This document shows positions 47,940-57,396 of a DNA stretch of 64,000 bases, piece after piece. This DNA comes from Candidatus Poseidoniales archaeon (GTDB lineage Archaea; Thermoplasmatota; Poseidoniia; Poseidoniales; Poseidoniaceae). Location: contig QXYC01000004.1 in the NCBI GenBank assembly GCA_009887095.1, positions 46,520 to 110,519 of the forward strand, read 5' to 3'. The first letter of the stretch is position 1. The number at the start of each line of letters is the position of its first letter. The notes beneath the pieces are model-generated. The model searched no databases, had not been told where the DNA came from, and was given only the letters and a program-made list of their open reading frames with translations. The position numbers and the translations under genes are program-made.

Positions 47940-49478
47940 ATGTGCGGCATCATTGGAATTGTAGGACGACCTGACGTCCATGTCAATCAGCTGATTTACG
48001 ACGGGCTCACGGTTTTGCAACACCGAGGCCAAGATGCTGCTGGCATCATGACCGAATTTGACGGCCAATTCCGCCTTCGCAAATCAAACGGCTTGGTTTC
48101 AGATATCTTCTACACTCGCCACATGCGACGGCTTCAGGGTCACGTGGGTATCGGCCACGTACGTTATCCAACAGCAGGTTCTTCATCCCGTGCTGAAGCC
48201 CAACCGTTCTATGTCAATTCTCCTTACGGGCTCAGCCTCGCCCACAATGGAAACCTAACCAATGCCTCGGAGTTGAAAACACTCCTCACCGATCGCCACC
48301 ATCGGCACATGAACACAAGCAGCGATTCCGAGTTGCTTCTCAACATGCTTGCAGTTGAACTCGATCAGCGTTCAACGAACATGTCGATTGATGGACAACC
48401 CCACCTCGATATCGAAACGGTCTTTGGCGCTGTTCAAGGCGTTCACAAAGCCGTTATCGGATCCTATGCCTGCGTCTCGATGCTCTCCGGCTATGGCCTT
48501 CTTGCGTTCCGAGACCCGCACGGAATCAGACCAATGGTGTTTGGAAAGCGAGAAGTTGGTGAGGCAACCGAGTGGGTTGTGGCCAGTGAATCTGTTGCAA
48601 TCACAGCCCTCGGCTTTGAGGTGGTAAGAGATGTCGCTCCCGGTGAAGCAATTTTCATCTCGAATTCAGGCCACCTCTTCGCTCGCCAATGCGCAGAACC
48701 TGTTGAGGCAGCACCGTGTATTTTCGAATATGTGTACTTCGCTCGGCCCGATTCCGTCATCGATGGGATTTCAGTGTACAACGCACGGCTCAGTCAAGGC
48801 AAGAAGTTGGCAGAGCGGATTCTTGAGGCATGGCCCGACCATGACATCGACGCCGTCATCCCAGTTCCAGACTCTGGCCGTATTGCTGCTTTACAAATGG
48901 CAGAAACTTTGAACGTTGATTATCGAGAAGGATTCGTGAAGAATCGATACGTTGGTCGCACCTTCATCATGCCTGGACAAGCCCTTCGTGAAAAATCGGT
49001 CCGTCGAAAACTCAACGCCATCGAACATGAATTCTCTGGCAAAAACATCCTCCTTGTGGACGATTCAATTGTGCGAGGCACGACGAGTGCTCAAATCATT
49101 GAAATGGCGCGTGATGTCGGTGCTGCAAAGGTCTACTTCGCATCAGCGGCACCACCTGTGCGTCATCCGAACGTGTACGGCATCGATATGCCTGCCATCA
49201 CTGAATTCATTGCGAATGGAAAAACCATCGAGGAAATCAACACCATCATCGGTAGCGATCGTTTGTTTTACCAATCGCTGGATGACCTAATTGAAGCAAC
49301 CCAGATTGGCGAAGATGCGCCAAACCGGTTTGACACGAGTTGCTTCAGCGGGGAATACGTCACAGGGGACATCGATGAAGCATACCTCGAACGCCTGTTT
49401 GCCTCAAGAAACGATGCAGCCAAGTTCCAATCTTCTGAAGACGATGAAGTCATCGACATGCACAACGACGGCTCCTGA
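47940..49478 (+). CDS. purF: Amidophosphoribosyltransferase PurF
   Basis: A 512-residue enzyme of de novo purine synthesis, making phosphoribosylamine from PRPP and glutamine. The class II glutaminase domain has the nucleophile Cys2 (MCGIIGIVG) and the motifs [10 protein letters not shown] and LAHNGNL. The phosphoribosyltransferase domain has the PRPP loop [19 protein letters not shown] (about residues 370-388). It has an acidic C-terminal tail. The ThiI-like gene starts 10 bases after its stop. Confidence 0.96.
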   Translation: MCGIIGIVGRPDVHVNQLIYDGLTVLQHRGQDAAGIMTEFDGQFRLRKSNGLVSDIFYTRHMRRLQGHVGIGHVRYPTAGSSSRAEAQPFYVNSPYGLSLAHNGNLTNASELKTLLTDRHHRHMNTSSDSELLLNMLAVELDQRSTNMSIDGQPHLDIETVFGAVQGVHKAVIGSYACVSMLSGYGLLAFRDPHGIRPMVFGKREVGEATEWVVASESVAITALGFEVVRDVAPGEAIFISNSGHLFARQCAEPVEAAPCIFEYVYFARPDSVIDGISVYNARLSQGKKLAERILEAWPDHDIDAVIPVPDSGRIAALQMAETLNVDYREGFVKNRYVGRTFIMPGQALREKSVRRKLNAIEHEFSGKNILLVDDSIVRGTTSAQIIEMARDVGAAKVYFASAAPPVRHPNVYGIDMPAITEFIANGKTIEEINTIIGSDRLFYQSLDDLIEATQIGEDAPNRFDTSCFSGEYVTGDIDEAYLERLFASRNDAAKFQSSEDDEVIDMHNDGS

Positions 49479-49488
49479 GGCGAGCGTG

Positions 49489-50424
49489 ATGTCAGTGCAG
49501 CACGCTTGGGTCCTTCGCTTCGGTGAATTGGGCCTAAAGTCAAAGGCAGTTCGCCGGGGCTTCCAAAAAACACTGCGCAAAAATCTCATGCAATTAGCGG
49601 TGGACCACGAAGTACCACTTGTCCGAGGCCGAGAACGCCATCAAGACATGGTCTATTCAACGGCGCCAGTTGAGGATGTAGAAACACTTCTTTCCCACAC
49701 CCTCGGCCTCGCTGCCTTCGAGCGGGTGACCACCTTGGGCGCCGATACAAACCCACGCCATGTAGCAGAACAATTGCTTGAGAACGACCCAAACAGAGGC
49801 GTAGCCAGAACATTTGGTGTTCGGGTCAAGAGGTTGGGTGAACGGGGCGAGTGGAACACACAGACCTATTCAGCAGCGCTTGGAACCGCGTTGTGTGACG
49901 CTGATAGCAGCCTTCGTGTGAACTTGAGGTCACCAGATCGCTGGTATCGGGTGATTCTGGAACCACACCAAATCGCACACCTCGAAACCCGAACCGATGG
50001 GCCCGGGGGCTTACCAGTTGGTGTTCAAGGAGATGTGCTTGCTCAAATACAATCCGAAGACGACTTCCTTGCAGCATTTTTGATTTTACGCAGAGGCACT
50101 CGCTTGATCCCTGTGCTTGGTACAAAGGAGGCTTACCTCAACCTCCTTCGGCGTTGGGATCCATATCTCGGCCGACGTTCTCGGATGCGAGATGAATCTG
50201 GAACCAGCCACCACCGTCCTGCATGGGGCGTAGTAGGCATGTTCTTACATGAAGCAGAGCCCTTTGTTATGCACCGCGAGGATTCGGTGAAAACAACACC
50301 TTTGTGCACCCTTCAACCGCTGATGGGCTGGACGCTTGAAGAAAAACAAGCCCTCCATCAGCACATTCTCGATCCGCTGCAATACCCATTGCACCCCGAT
50401 GCTGAATCTTGGATTGATCGCTGA
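49489..50424 (+). CDS. ThiI-like THUMP-domain protein with degenerate PP-loop
   Basis: A 311-residue protein. The N-terminus LRFGELGLKSKAVRRGFQKT matches ThiI, and residues about 60-165 fit a THUMP RNA-binding domain (GVRVKRLGERGEWN). The next block is GGLPVGVQGDVLAQ, which in ThiI leads straight to the ATP pyrophosphatase loop SGGxDS. Here the loop reads IQSEDDFLAAFLI (bases about 50050-50080), with no Gly-Gly or Ser-Gly. ATP binding is therefore doubtful. The rest of the C-terminal domain aligns loosely with ThiI. It lacks the rhodanese domain. It may be an RNA-binding subunit rather than an active sulfur transferase. Confidence 0.65.
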   Translation: MSVQHAWVLRFGELGLKSKAVRRGFQKTLRKNLMQLAVDHEVPLVRGRERHQDMVYSTAPVEDVETLLSHTLGLAAFERVTTLGADTNPRHVAEQLLENDPNRGVARTFGVRVKRLGERGEWNTQTYSAALGTALCDADSSLRVNLRSPDRWYRVILEPHQIAHLETRTDGPGGLPVGVQGDVLAQIQSEDDFLAAFLILRRGTRLIPVLGTKEAYLNLLRRWDPYLGRRSRMRDESGTSHHRPAWGVVGMFLHEAEPFVMHREDSVKTTPLCTLQPLMGWTLEEKQALHQHILDPLQYPLHPDAESWIDR

Positions 50425-50476
50425 TGCCTCATCAGTAAGGGGATGGGGTTATGTGGCACCCATCCATGTTCTATGT

Positions 50477-52105
50477 ATGGTCCAAACACTTTCTGCGATG
50501 ATTGCGTTCATGCCGGAGCGGAAGGTCACACATCTATGCCTTGCTGGCGACACCTCCTTCCTCGCATGGGCTGAACAAGGGGGGCGGGTCTCTTTCGGAA
50601 CGCTTGAGCACCATCTTCCAGGCGAGGTGTCTGCCGTGTGGCACAACACAGCAACCGTTGTCGGGTTGTGTTCAAGAGGAAATCGCCTCTTTGCTTTGGA
50701 TGAGTTGAACGGCCTTACATGTTTGAACGACGAAGGGCAAGTGGCGTGGTTCTCCGAAGTTCCCGGTGGTGGTTTTTCATTGCATCAAGGCCCAGAAAAC
50801 ATGGCTGTCATCGATGCATTAGGTCGTCTTCATCTAATTGGCTATGACGGAGCGAATGTTGAGCACGCACCTTCTGTCGACGGTGTGCTCAAAGCATGTT
50901 TCATCGACGAAACCCTCGTTTTGGCTTGTGAAGACGGTACCGTGCTCGCAATCCGAAAAAATTCAGTTGTTTGGCGACGCCCTGTCAGAGGAGAGGTTGG
51001 TGAATCAATCACAGCACTGGGGGCCGATCTTGATGGCCACCTTGTTCTTGGCAGGGAGGGCTATGCCCTCGTCGATGGAGAAGAAGAAGCACTGGAAATG
51101 GAAGTTTGGTGCCCAAGGACATTTGAGTTGATTCATCGGGCTGATTTGAAAAACCGGCTCACTCACTGTACCCCCGGCGCATCAGGCGTCCTCTGCGGCT
51201 TTGATGATGGCCTGGTCTCGAACTTTTCGAACGGCGTGTTTGAAGAAATTTTGAGAACAAATTACGCTATCCAAGAGCTTGTGGTAAGTGGTGAAAATCT
51301 CATTGTCTCTTCATGGTTTTACCTCTTCGGTCATCGAACCGATGAAGGCTTGTGGAAAATAGAGCACCAAGGCATGCCGACACAGGTCCTCGCATCACCC
51401 AATGGCAAGGTGTGTTTCTTTGCTGGCGATGATCAAAACGATTGGACTGACCCGGAACCTATTGGGTACTTCAGCCTTGATGAGGGCCTTTTCGATGTCG
51501 ATGCAACCGAACTCACTGAGTGGTTTCAAAAGGGTTCAAATGAGCCACAACTTTCCGCCGATGAAATCTATAGAGTCGATGACTCGGTCGAGAACTTACT
51601 CACCGAAGATGAACGGGCTATGATGGGTAAATCGGTTGGAGCTTCCATTGAATCGCTTCAAGATGCTCTTGGTGATCTTGTGGACGAACTCGATGACACC
51701 ACTGCGGATTTGGGTACGCTGAATGTTGACGCTGAAGGTTTGCTCGAGGCAATGAACGACGAACTCTCGAACATGGCATTGCTCCCCGACGAAGATTTGT
51801 TTGATGCGTTGAATGAATCTGTGGTCGCTCCTATTGCACCCGTTCCAAGAGCAGGAGATGACCGAACGATGGCCTGTGATTCAGATGGAACGGCAGTGGT
51901 TGTGCTCGATGGTCTTGGCTCAGAAGATGTTCAAAATCGAATCGTGATGTGGTCTTGGGTTGATGATACAGGAAAAGAAATCGCTTCACAACCGCAAGTC
52001 AAAGTACGCCTGGATGCGGGCGTGCATCGTTTTGAATTGAGAATTTGTGACAGCGATGGACGATGGTCAAGCGATTCCATTCAATTGACCTTGACCAAGG
52101 CTTAG
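50477..52105 (+). CDS. Beta-propeller-like protein with C-terminal PKD-like domain
   Basis: A protein of about 542 residues. The first 300 residues show repeated WD/PQQ-like blades (LIGYDGANVEHAPSVDGVL, LVLACEDGTVLAIRKNSVVW, GVLCGFDDGLVSNFSNGVF). An acidic helical linker follows (residues about 360-450). The last 85 residues look like a PKD/immunoglobulin-like domain (AGDDRTMACDSDG, AGVHRFELRICDSDGRWSS). No signal peptide or membrane segment is clear. The start is uncertain; ATG codons at 50477, 50498 and 50510 are in frame. Function unknown. Confidence 0.6.
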   Translation: MVQTLSAMIAFMPERKVTHLCLAGDTSFLAWAEQGGRVSFGTLEHHLPGEVSAVWHNTATVVGLCSRGNRLFALDELNGLTCLNDEGQVAWFSEVPGGGFSLHQGPENMAVIDALGRLHLIGYDGANVEHAPSVDGVLKACFIDETLVLACEDGTVLAIRKNSVVWRRPVRGEVGESITALGADLDGHLVLGREGYALVDGEEEALEMEVWCPRTFELIHRADLKNRLTHCTPGASGVLCGFDDGLVSNFSNGVFEEILRTNYAIQELVVSGENLIVSSWFYLFGHRTDEGLWKIEHQGMPTQVLASPNGKVCFFAGDDQNDWTDPEPIGYFSLDEGLFDVDATELTEWFQKGSNEPQLSADEIYRVDDSVENLLTEDERAMMGKSVGASIESLQDALGDLVDELDDTTADLGTLNVDAEGLLEAMNDELSNMALLPDEDLFDALNESVVAPIAPVPRAGDDRTMACDSDGTAVVVLDGLGSEDVQNRIVMWSWVDDTGKEIASQPQVKVRLDAGVHRFELRICDSDGRWSSDSIQLTLTKA

Positions 52106-52135
52106 GCTGATGAAGGGGTCCATCCTCGCATCATC

Positions 52136-52906
52136 ATGGCCATCACCGACCCGTGGGTTGAATGCTTTTTTGTTGGCGCTCTTCAAATGCGATGTTCAGT
52201 TGTCACGGATCGTTCAACAGGCGACACCGTCATCATTGATGGTGGCAGTGAGCCAGGTCGGCTCATCGATTGGATTGATCGGTTTGGTGGAAGAGGTCCG
52301 GATTGGTCGAATGGGCCTTCGAGCATGGACGAAGCAGAACAGCAACACATCCCTGAACGAACCGTCATCGCTTTGGTCAACACCCACGCTCACTTCGATC
52401 ACAGCGGTCATATTCCCGATTTGCTCGAACATTATCGAGTGAAATGGTACCTGCATGAGGATGATACGTACTTGCAGACGCTTGCGCAATCCTCAGCACG
52501 ACGATGGGGCTTTGACGCCCCTGAGCCTGCAGTCGCCGACGAAGGATTGTTGCCTTCAACGATCATGTCCTTTGGGGCACTTGATTTCGAGGTCCTTCAC
52601 ACACCAGGCCACACCCTTGGTGGATGTTGCCTCAACCTTCTTGTCGACAACGGTGCCAACCACCTGTTCGTGGGTGATACGCTGTTCGCGGGATCAGTCG
52701 GTCGAACCGATCTGCCGGATACAGGTGGTGATTTTGAAGTTCTAGCCTCGTCTATCCACACCCAATTATGGCCACTTGAGGGTGATACAATCGTGTATCC
52801 GGGTCACGGACCTCTGACAACGATTGGCCACGAGCGAAGGACGAACCCCTTCGTCGGTGAAGGGGCTGGTGCAGGTGGGATGTTTGGTCGAGGCAAGTAT
52901 GCCTGA
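52136..52906 (+). CDS. Metallo-beta-lactamase-fold hydrolase (glyoxalase II-like)
   Basis: A 256-residue MBL-fold protein. Metal ligands are in THAHFDHSGH (about residues 82-91), HTPGHTLGG and FVGDTLFAGSVGRTDLP. The C-terminal PGHGPLTTIGHERRTNPFV is typical of the YcbL/GloB-like group. It probably hydrolyses a thioester such as S-lactoyl-glutathione analogues; the true substrate is unknown. The stop abuts that of EtfA (TGATCA). Confidence 0.85.
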   Translation: MAITDPWVECFFVGALQMRCSVVTDRSTGDTVIIDGGSEPGRLIDWIDRFGGRGPDWSNGPSSMDEAEQQHIPERTVIALVNTHAHFDHSGHIPDLLEHYRVKWYLHEDDTYLQTLAQSSARRWGFDAPEPAVADEGLLPSTIMSFGALDFEVLHTPGHTLGGCCLNLLVDNGANHLFVGDTLFAGSVGRTDLPDTGGDFEVLASSIHTQLWPLEGDTIVYPGHGPLTTIGHERRTNPFVGEGAGAGGMFGRGKYA

Positions 52907-53839
52907 TCACGCCATCATGCTGGAGAGCGTAGACTGGAGCACTGGTAGCGCATCTTCCCAAGTTCCAACAATTCCGTAATCAGCATGCTGGAAAATAGGT
53001 GCGTCTGCGTCCTTGTTAATGGCTACGATGTACTTTGATGAGCGCATGCCTGCAAGGTGTTGAATTGCTCCTGAGATTCCAACAGCGATGTACAAGTTTG
53101 GGTTCACCGTCTTTCCAGTCTGTCCGACTTGCATGGAGTGAGGGATTGCCTCCCATGTGTCAACAGCAGCACGTGATGCGCCGACTGCGGCGCCAATGGT
53201 GTCCGCAATAGCTTCCAAGTGGACGAAATTGTCAGGGGAGCCCATTCCACGGCCACCAGAAATGATGATGTTTGCTTCTGCAACATCGAGGCGTTGAGAC
53301 GCACGGGCCATGAATTCTTGAACAGCGGTTGCCATGTTGCCAGTTGTGTCGACAACAGCGACTTCACATGCGCCACCGCTCGGAGCGGCATCGAAGACAT
53401 TCGCTCGAACGCTGACGACTGCAGGGCCTGATAGAGCCACAGTTTGCATGGCTTTTCCGGAGTACACCGGAGAGGTGAGTTGGTTTCCGTTGATCGCCAC
53501 GACGTCTTGAACAACCGAGAGGTTGCGTCGTGCGGCGAGGCGAGCAGCGAGGTCCTTTGACTGAGGGGTTGCGGCGGTGAGAATGGTGCCAGCAGGAGCG
53601 ACAGCGTCGAGTGCAGAGGCCCAGCCAGCAGCATCGTAGTGGGCGAACGCATCGGATTTTGCGGCGATGACTTTGCTCGCACCTTGAATGGACGCAGCAG
53701 CATCAGCGATTGATGCATCTGTGCATGGCACAATGACGATTGGTGCGCTTCCCATTGCAGCAGCAGCGGTGACGAGTTCGGAGGTTGTGGCGTGGATGGT
53801 TCCTTTTGCGATTTCAGCAATTACAATTGTATCTGTCAT
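52907..53839 (-). CDS. etfA: Electron transfer flavoprotein, alpha subunit
   Basis: A 310-residue FAD-binding subunit of ETF. The C-terminal FAD domain has SGGRGMGSPDNF, VGQTGKTVNPNLYIAVGISG and VAINKDADAPIF. With EtfB it carries electrons from acyl-CoA dehydrogenases to the quinone pool. The ATG at 53839 follows GAGGTGA. It lies 10 bases after etfB. The glutaryl-CoA-dehydrogenase-like gene at 58.6 kb could be its electron donor. Confidence 0.95.
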   Translation of the reverse strand: MTDTIVIAEIAKGTIHATTSELVTAAAAMGSAPIVIVPCTDASIADAAASIQGASKVIAAKSDAFAHYDAAGWASALDAVAPAGTILTAATPQSKDLAARLAARRNLSVVQDVVAINGNQLTSPVYSGKAMQTVALSGPAVVSVRANVFDAAPSGGACEVAVVDTTGNMATAVQEFMARASQRLDVAEANIIISGGRGMGSPDNFVHLEAIADTIGAAVGASRAAVDTWEAIPHSMQVGQTGKTVNPNLYIAVGISGAIQHLAGMRSSKYIVAINKDADAPIFQHADYGIVGTWEDALPVLQSTLSSMMA

Positions 53840-53849
53840 GGTGTTCACC

Positions 53850-54587
53850 TCAAATGACGTTTGCCTCATCTCTAAGCAAGCGTGCGACTTCGGCAGCAGC
53901 AGCGCCGCCTTCGTATGATTTCCCGGCGGGCTTTGCGGGTGGCATGCTGTGGGCTACGACCGAAACGGTTGAGCCTTGCATTGCCACAGTTTTGACTTCG
54001 ACTTTAGCTTTCTTTGCCTGCATGATTCCTTTCACATTTGGCTTTCGGACCTTCATGTCACCCTTGTCGCAAGAAACGACCGCTGGGAGTGGGACGGAGA
54101 TACGGGCGTTGCCACCTTCACTTGGTGCAACTACGGTCAAACCGTTTTCAAAAGCGACTGAAATCACATTCGAAACAGAGGCCCAACCGAGGCGCTCGGC
54201 GATGCCTGGTCCTGTTGAACCTGCACCGGTGTCGGCTGCTGACTTGCCACAGTAAACCACTTCAGCACCGATCTCAGTTAACACGGTAGCAAGAGCGGAT
54301 TGAAGAGCGTTTGAGTCGTGTTCGTCCTCAGTGTCGATTCGAACAATGTGGTCGACGCCAATGGCTTTTGCGTCCTTGAGAACTTTGTCAGCCCCAGCTC
54401 CACCGAGGGTGAGTGCCGTGACTTCGCCACCGTTTGCTTCGCGGTGCTTGAGGGCTGTTTCAACCGCAAATTCGTCGTATGGGCTCATGACTTTCTTCAC
54501 GGCCGACAAATCGACCCTGTCACCAGATACGACAATTTTTGCGTTGGTGTCTGGGACTTGCTTAACGAGAACGACGATGTTTGACAT
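53850..54587 (-). CDS. etfB: Electron transfer flavoprotein, beta subunit
   Basis: A 245-residue ETF subunit. It begins MSNIVVLVKQVPDTNAKIVV; the motifs MSPYDEFAVETALKHRE and EVVYCGKSAADTGAGSTGPG are typical. The ATG at 54587 is preferred; an upstream Met at 54644 gives an unusual N-terminus. etfA follows in the same operon. Confidence 0.95.
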   Translation of the reverse strand: MSNIVVLVKQVPDTNAKIVVSGDRVDLSAVKKVMSPYDEFAVETALKHREANGGEVTALTLGGAGADKVLKDAKAIGVDHIVRIDTEDEHDSNALQSALATVLTEIGAEVVYCGKSAADTGAGSTGPGIAERLGWASVSNVISVAFENGLTVVAPSEGGNARISVPLPAVVSCDKGDMKVRKPNVKGIMQAKKAKVEVKTVAMQGSTVSVVAHSMPPAKPAGKSYEGGAAAAEVARLLRDEANVI

Positions 54588-54735
54588 GGGGCACACGCTC
54601 CTCCTCAATGAGGGGACATTCCTCTCGACATGAATGGGATTCATGAACCTTAGCCCTGCCCAATCTACTCAAAATTGCCCGGTGCTGTCTGTCAGGCGAA
54701 ACCTTTGAAAGCCGTCGCAATAGGGCTCAAGTTCC

Positions 54736-55584
54736 ATGTCGAAGAAGAACGGAACAGAACCGACCCCCGAAGAAAAGAAACTCCTTGCAGCGTGGCGCAC
54801 CTTCTTCCAGAAGAACTGCAAAGCAGACTTTGCAGCGTTGGCAACAAGCGAGGAAGATGTTTGGGGTTTCGAACTACAGTGGTCTTTGCTAGAGAGTCAC
54901 AAGGGGCTCGGACAATCCTTCCTCAATGACATGGAAAAATGCCTTCACTCTGGACAAATTGTCATCGAGGAACAATTTCGAAATCACAATCTAAAGCCTC
55001 GCCCAATCATCCGAATCGTTGGGATTTCAGAGCTCCACCGCTACCACTTGGTCGACCTTCGAATGCGCGACAGGACCCGCTTTTTGCGCTTCGATGCCGT
55101 GGTGCACAGCACAAGCCGCGCCATGGGCTGGCTCAAGCGCTCTGCTTACACGTGCAATGAATGCACCCATGAATGGGTCATCAAGGAAGCTCTTGCGAGG
55201 GCGCGAACCAAAGCCGAAGCCTGCCCCATGTGCTTGAGAAGGGGCTTCGATTTGCTTCTTGAAGGTGCGAAGCGAGAGGACTTACCCGATCCAAGAGACA
55301 TCCGAATGGACCTTGAGCGCAATTACTACGAAGACATTCAATACATCGAATTGTTCGATCCAACATGCCTCAGCGATGAGGAACTTCCCGATGATGTACC
55401 GACCATCACCGCAGTGGTCAGCGATGAATACGTCAACCAGTTTTCTCCTGGTCAATGCATCACTGTGAACGCACTCATCGGTGTTGATCATTTGCCTTCA
55501 CGGGATTACATCCGTGACACACGTCGAATTCTTCGGCTCGACATTCACAGCGTAGAGGAAGGCTTCTCCCTCCATGAAGAGTGA
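54736..55584 (+). CDS. Stand-alone MCM N-terminal-like domain protein
   Basis: A 282-residue protein resembling only the N-terminal part of MCM helicases. A helical region leads to the OB-fold with RTRFLRFDAVVHSTSRAM and LKRSAYTCNECTHEW. A zinc finger follows (CNEC and CPMC, residues about 138-170). After it comes a strand-rich end (TITAVVSDEYVNQFSPGQCI) typical of the MCM OB domain. There is no AAA+ ATPase module: no Walker A, no sensor. A complete MCM is presumably encoded elsewhere. The protein may bind DNA or MCM as a regulator. Its stop is one base from the convergent tyrS stop. Confidence 0.7.
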   Translation: MSKKNGTEPTPEEKKLLAAWRTFFQKNCKADFAALATSEEDVWGFELQWSLLESHKGLGQSFLNDMEKCLHSGQIVIEEQFRNHNLKPRPIIRIVGISELHRYHLVDLRMRDRTRFLRFDAVVHSTSRAMGWLKRSAYTCNECTHEWVIKEALARARTKAEACPMCLRRGFDLLLEGAKREDLPDPRDIRMDLERNYYEDIQYIELFDPTCLSDEELPDDVPTITAVVSDEYVNQFSPGQCITVNALIGVDHLPSRDYIRDTRRILRLDIHSVEEGFSLHEE

Positions 55585-55585
55585 A

Positions 55586-56644
55586 TCACTTGCGCAATTT
55601 GTGAACCGCGTCAAGCGTTTCAGGTTTTGCTTCGAAGTGGGCAGCAACCGCTTCGAGCCCTCGACTGATGCCAGCAGCAACCCCGAGTTTTGCATCCAAT
55701 GGGTGAAGGGTTCCATCGCTAACCGCTGCTTTGAACGCAGCGAGGTCTGTCCATGTCGAAGGCTCTCCAAACTTCGGGTTTGGTGTGACCACAATTTCGC
55801 CCCATTCAGGGAATACAACATGTTCTGCGAGTTCGTAGACCGGTGAATCATTGTCCTCTGGGTTGAGGTAGGCATGCTTCTTCATCTTGTTTCGAAGGAT
55901 GTTTTCTGCATCGTGAAGCAAAATGGCTCCGGATGGATCTGATTTGCTCATTTTATGGTCAAAACTCTCCATCCGTTTTCCTGTAGCCTTGAGTGAGGAA
56001 ATGATTGGTGTGTGGATGCAGGTGGCTTTTGCCCATCCCCATTTTGTAGCAACATCTCGCATGAACATGTGTGCCTTTCGTTGGTCCATGCCTCCAAGGG
56101 CTACATCGATTTTGAGTTCGAATATGTCGCTTGCTTGCATGGCTGGGTAGTAGAATTTGGAGAGGTCATGGTCAGAAGAAGCTTCATCTCGGCCCATGAT
56201 GGTGAATGTTTTGCGTACCATGGCCAATGTTGCCCCTTTCGAGCACCGCAGCACTCTTGCCCAGTAGTCTCCATTGTTCATCAGCGTTGATGCCCACACA
56301 AAGCGAAGTTGACCGGGACCATCTCCTTCCTCAGGGTGACCCAACAGCGCACGGAATGTCTCTTCCATGTAGGTGGCTGTCGTTTGTATGTCTGCCATCA
56401 CGCCGTCGTACTTGTCGTTGACCCATGCGTGCCAGTCTGCTAAGAAAATCAGGACGTTTGCGTCAGCATCTAACATTCTTCGAAGTTGGAGCGAAAGCAC
56501 CTTCCAACCAATGTGCGCCTTTCCAGACGGTTCAAAACCAACATAGCAGCGAATTGTCCCATCGCCGCCGAGGCTTGTTCCATCGGCCAAACAATCCACG
56601 AGGTGGTTGATTCCAACAGTCTCCTCCACACTGCCCACCATCAT
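55586..56644 (-). CDS. tyrS: Tyrosyl-tRNA synthetase
   Basis: A class I synthetase of 352 residues. The HIGH-like motif is in YVGFEPSGKAHIGWKV (about residues 38-53). The KMSKS motif is in DHKMSKSDPSG. VALGGMDQRKAHMFMRD is the tyrosine-site helix of archaeal TyrRS. The ATG at 56644 starts the protein about five residues short of archaeal homologues. The frame is open for 36 codons upstream, back to the TGA of the DUF5611-like gene, without ATG/GTG/TTG, so a non-canonical start there is possible. Confidence 0.93.
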   Translation of the reverse strand: MMVGSVEETVGINHLVDCLADGTSLGGDGTIRCYVGFEPSGKAHIGWKVLSLQLRRMLDADANVLIFLADWHAWVNDKYDGVMADIQTTATYMEETFRALLGHPEEGDGPGQLRFVWASTLMNNGDYWARVLRCSKGATLAMVRKTFTIMGRDEASSDHDLSKFYYPAMQASDIFELKIDVALGGMDQRKAHMFMRDVATKWGWAKATCIHTPIISSLKATGKRMESFDHKMSKSDPSGAILLHDAENILRNKMKKHAYLNPEDNDSPVYELAEHVVFPEWGEIVVTPNPKFGEPSTWTDLAAFKAAVSDGTLHPLDAKLGVAAGISRGLEAVAAHFEAKPETLDAVHKLRK

Positions 56645-56752
56645 GGCAAGGCGTGCTTTTTGCGCATCGTCCAGTTCTTGGATGCGTGGGCATTGTTCTG
56701 TATGTGGTTGAAGGATGGCTTCGATATCGATACCTATTCCCCCAATGTATGT

Positions 56753-57277
56753 TCAAAGCAGGTCGTTCAACTTCTTGACTTTGCCTTCGGATGGCGCCGT
56801 ACCAGATTCAATCATCGATTCGAGTTCTGCAATCATTGCATGCGCCTTTTCGATGGTTGCTGCATCGAGACTGGTGCTCATTTCCATGGTCTTGTGAGCC
56901 ATCTTGATCGCAGATTTGGCCTTAGAGAACTTCTTTGCTTCTTCCTTTGCTTTGTCGCCTCGTTGCTTCGGCGTGTAGCCAGTTGCTTCGTCCAAGAAGG
57001 AGGAGTATCGCTTTCGAGATTCCATTGCTTCTTCTCGACCGCCATCAGCGCTCAAGAAAGCAGAGAGGCCCGAACCCTTGAGTTGTTGAACATCGAGTGC
57101 GAGTTTGCCATCGGTGTCAAATTCGCCGCTGATATGGGTCATGATGCCGTATTTCCCGGTGAATGCCCCGTCTGCATTGACTTGTAGGTCGTTGAAATAT
57201 TGAGCAGCCAACTTGGCTAAGCCTGCGTTACCGCCCATTTTTTTCTCTAACCCACGCTTGACTGCAAATCGCTCCAT
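56753..57277 (-). CDS. DUF5611-like small protein
   Basis: A 174-residue protein starting MERFAVKRGLEKKM. The N-terminal 80 residues resemble the DUF5611 family of Thermoplasmata-type archaea (KYGIMTHISGEFDTDGKLAL). The C-terminal part is helical and Lys/Glu-rich (KQRGDKAKEEAKKFSKAK). Function unknown. The stop is in the same frame as the following TyrRS gene. ATG at 57277 chosen. Confidence 0.6.
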   Translation of the reverse strand: MERFAVKRGLEKKMGGNAGLAKLAAQYFNDLQVNADGAFTGKYGIMTHISGEFDTDGKLALDVQQLKGSGLSAFLSADGGREEAMESRKRYSSFLDEATGYTPKQRGDKAKEEAKKFSKAKSAIKMAHKTMEMSTSLDAATIEKAHAMIAELESMIESGTAPSEGKVKKLNDLL

Positions 57278-57396
57278 GGCCACTCCAAACGGCTCTTGAA
57301 CATAAGGCTCACCGTGAAAAGAGAAGGCTGTGGGGCGTTGAAGTTGCAATTCGATTCTTCTGTGGGGTTTTTGTCCTAACGCACGCTGGCGGTGCT

